A DNA stretch of 64,000 nucleotides, from NCBI RefSeq assembly GCF_026340095.1, contig NZ_JAPEPO010000002.1, forward strand, positions 372,001 through 436,000, in the 5' to 3' direction. A model generated the notes under the pieces. That model did not search any database. It was not told where the DNA came from and was given only the letters and a program-made list of their open reading frames with translations. This DNA is from Streptomyces sp. NBC_01446. GTDB lineage: Bacteria > Actinomycetota > Actinomycetes > Streptomycetales > Streptomycetaceae. A program made the translations under genes and the position numbers. Positions 62,206-64,000 of this stretch are shown here, piece by piece; position 1 is the first letter of the stretch, and every line of letters begins with the position of its first letter.

Positions 62206-62864
62206 ATTCCCTTCCGTTGACCACCGTGCCCCCGGGCGAACCGGGCGGTCGGAACACCGCGCCGTCGCCCGGTCCCGCATGGTCTCGGCGGTTGCTTCAT
62301 CCACCGCGTTCGTCCACACCCGTGGCTTCGGCGCACCACACACCGCCTTTGACTACTCCTCACCGACACGCTCATCGTCGGCGGACAGGTTCTCCCGCCG
62401 GCCAGCCCCCTCCTCGCCTTGCGGCATGGTACGGAAATCGGCCGGCGGACCTCCACCGGCAGACGGCCATCGCCGCTTCGCCCCGCAGCAACGGCTAATG
62501 GGCCTGGCCAACTGCGGTCCTCAGTGGTCAGCTTCGGATCTGGTCACAGGTGCCCACCCGGCCTCTCCCGTACTGCAGACGGTGTCGCGCGCCGCCGTTT
62601 GTCGGCCCGGACGGGTGAATGCACTCCGGCCTCTTCCCCCGCCAGGAGCATTTGGGCAGGGGCGTGGCATTGGCCGTTCGGGGCGGCTGCCCAGCCAGCG
62701 GCACGCGTGACGGCGCGCCCTCACCGCTTACGCTCCGCCGCGCGCGTGCACCTTTGTACGGGCGAGCGTCACCATGTGTGCGGCGGCAGCGCCTGGGCAT
62801 CCGGCGGATATTGGGTTCTCTGCGGCCCGCAGTATGCGCCCGCCCGAACGAGGAGGTAGCCGCC
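62206..62864. other. Gap without recognised gene
   Basis: Several short frames on both strands, none with recognisable domains. The right end holds the MFS gene ribosome site AGGAGGT at 62851-62857. Confidence 0.35.
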
Positions 62865-64000
62865 GTGATGACCCCCGCCGCATCGGAGGAACCCGAAGGC
62901 AGGGAGCAGGGCTCAGGTGGTGGAGGCGGTGGAAGCGGTCCGGGTGGCGGCCGGGGCCCGGGTACGGATCGCGGCCGGCGCCCTGATCCGCTCGACGAGG
63001 CCGCGGCACCGGGCGGCTCCGGGCTCGGCGTCATCACCACGGCCGTGCCGGCCCGGCTGGACCGCCTGCCGTGGTCGCGCTGGCACTGGATGATCGTCAT
63101 CGGTCTGGGCACCGTGTGGATTTTGGACGGCCTCGAAGTGACGACGGTCGGCAACATCGCGAGCCGGCTGTCGGAGGAGGGCTCCGGGCTGGTTATCACA
63201 TCCGCTCAGGTCACGGGCCTTGCCGCGGCCCTCTACGTGGCAGGCGCCTGCTCGGGTGCACTGTTCTTCGGCTGGCTCACCGACCGGTTCGGCCGCAAGA
63301 AACTGTTCATGGTGACGCTCGCGGTCTACCTTGCCGCGACCGCGATGACCGGTTTGTCCTTCAGCGCGTGGTGGTTCTTCCTCTTCCGCTTCCTCACCGG
63401 TTTCGGCATCGGCGGCGAGTACGCGGCCATCAACTCGGCGATCGACGAACTGATCCCCTCGAAGTACCGAGGCAGGGTCGACCTCGTCATCAACGGCAGC
63501 TACTGGCTGGGCGCGGTCGGCGGGGCGCTGCTGTCGATCGTCATGCTGAACACGGACTACTTCCCGAAAGACCTCGGCTGGCGGCTCACCTTCGCTCTCG
63601 GTGTCGTCCTGGGCCTGGTGATCCTCCTCGTACGGCGGCACGTGCCGGAGAGCCCGCGGTGGCAGCTCATCCATGGGCACAGCGAGGACGCCGACAAGCT
63701 CGTCGACTCCGTCGAGCGGGAAGTCGAGGAGGAAAAGCACGAGGAACTGCCGCCCCCGGCAGGCGAGATCACGATCCACGAGCGCAAGAGCATCGGCTTC
63801 GGGCTCATCGCGAAGACCGTCTTCCGCAGCTATCCCAAGCGCGCGGTGCTCGGACTGTCCCTCTTCGTCGGGCAGGCCTTCCTCTACAACGCGATCACGT
63901 TCGGCTTCGGCGCGATCCTCACCACGTTCTTCGACGTCGAGAGCGGTCACACCGGCTATTACTTCGCGGTGATCGCGGCGGGCAACTTCGTCGGCCCGCT
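62865..64000 (+). CDS. MFS transporter, sugar-porter-like (3' end outside window)
   Basis: About 378 codons visible. A Gly/Pro-rich hydrophilic N-terminus (about 60 residues) precedes LDRLPWSRWHWMIVIGLGTVWILDGLEVTTVG (TM1 with the D..E..T pattern), the loop motif FGWLTDRFGRKKLFMVTL, GFGIGGEYAAINSAIDEL and VPESPRWQLIHG. These are the marks of metabolite:H+ symporters. The start is GTG at 62865 or ATG at 62868; the AGGAGGT site 8-11 bases upstream fits either. A large acidic loop (DKLVDSVEREVEEEKHEE) separates the two halves. Confidence 0.88.
   Translation, partial: MMTPAASEEPEGREQGSGGGGGGSGPGGGRGPGTDRGRRPDPLDEAAAPGGSGLGVITTAVPARLDRLPWSRWHWMIVIGLGTVWILDGLEVTTVGNIASRLSEEGSGLVITSAQVTGLAAALYVAGACSGALFFGWLTDRFGRKKLFMVTLAVYLAATAMTGLSFSAWWFFLFRFLTGFGIGGEYAAINSAIDELIPSKYRGRVDLVINGSYWLGAVGGALLSIVMLNTDYFPKDLGWRLTFALGVVLGLVILLVRRHVPESPRWQLIHGHSEDADKLVDSVEREVEEEKHEELPPPAGEITIHERKSIGFGLIAKTVFRSYPKRAVLGLSLFVGQAFLYNAITFGFGAILTTFFDVESGHTGYYFAVIAAGNFVGP

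Noticed and set aside
1..64000. CRISPR array or cas genes
   Set aside because: No regularly spaced direct repeats and no Cas-like protein; the TnpB proteins belong to IS elements.
1..64000. Integrated prophage or complete integrative plasmid
   Set aside because: Only an integrase-like scrap at 36.9 kb; no structural phage genes, replication gene or intact integrase.

Overview
The window looks like a Streptomyces chromosome arm or accessory region. It has very high GC, a 2-methylisoborneol (earthy odour) operon, a WhiB-like regulator, SigB/SigF-type sigma factors, a lamin-tail secreted protein, and dense insertion-sequence (IS) debris of actinomycete type. All calls come from reading the sequence; no database search was run.

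Layout. (1) 1-2.2 kb: 2-methylisoborneol synthase and geranyl-diphosphate C-methyltransferase, closed by a clear terminator. An IS5 relic and a tRNA-like relic follow. (2) 3-8.3 kb: an AraC-family regulator diverges from a four-gene catabolic operon (beta-keto acid cleavage enzyme, SDR dehydrogenase, tandem AhpD-like protein, MFS importer). An 18-bp perfect hairpin separates it from a convergent lamin-tail protein. (3) 9.6-18.8 kb: allophanate hydrolase, a biotin-dependent urea/guanidine carboxylase, two DUF1989 proteins, a TetR regulator and an APC permease. Two near-identical 22-bp palindromes, one before each operon, join these into a single regulon. The paired DUF1989 genes point to guanidine rather than urea as substrate. 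(4) 19-25 kb: a frameshifted MmcQ/YjbR gene, an intact IS481 element with an NCTAGN duplication, a WhiB-like gene, and a heterodimeric ABC exporter with complementary degenerate ATP sites. (5) 25-34.5 kb: a nucleotidyltransferase, an IS200/IS605 element with tnpA and tnpB, a GH15 glycosidase, a tnpB gene cut by an IS3 element, and an AlkZ-like winged-helix protein. (6) 34.5-49.5 kb: a stress-flavoured set (SRPBCC protein, AI-2E-type membrane protein, small DUF6131-like and hydrophilic proteins, PAS-PP2C phosphatase, Acg-type nitroreductase, SDR/LysR pair). It is mixed with gene relics, including sigma factor, integrase, IS30, IS256, Rieske, CGNR and MFS pieces. (7) 49.5-64 kb: an alpha/beta hydrolase, an FAD monooxygenase, a truncated Na/Pi cotransporter, a SigB-type sigma factor, and an SRPBCC / FAD-oxidoreductase / SDR operon. 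The oxidoreductase is split by a TnpB element that itself carries an IS110 element. An MFS transporter runs off the right edge.

The best leads are the TetR-palindrome guanidine/urea regulon, the uncharacterised beta-keto acid cleavage operon, and the nested TnpB/IS110 insertion whose excision restores a 543-codon reading frame exactly. Several one-base indels in C or G runs break otherwise normal genes, so some pseudogenes here may be sequencing errors.
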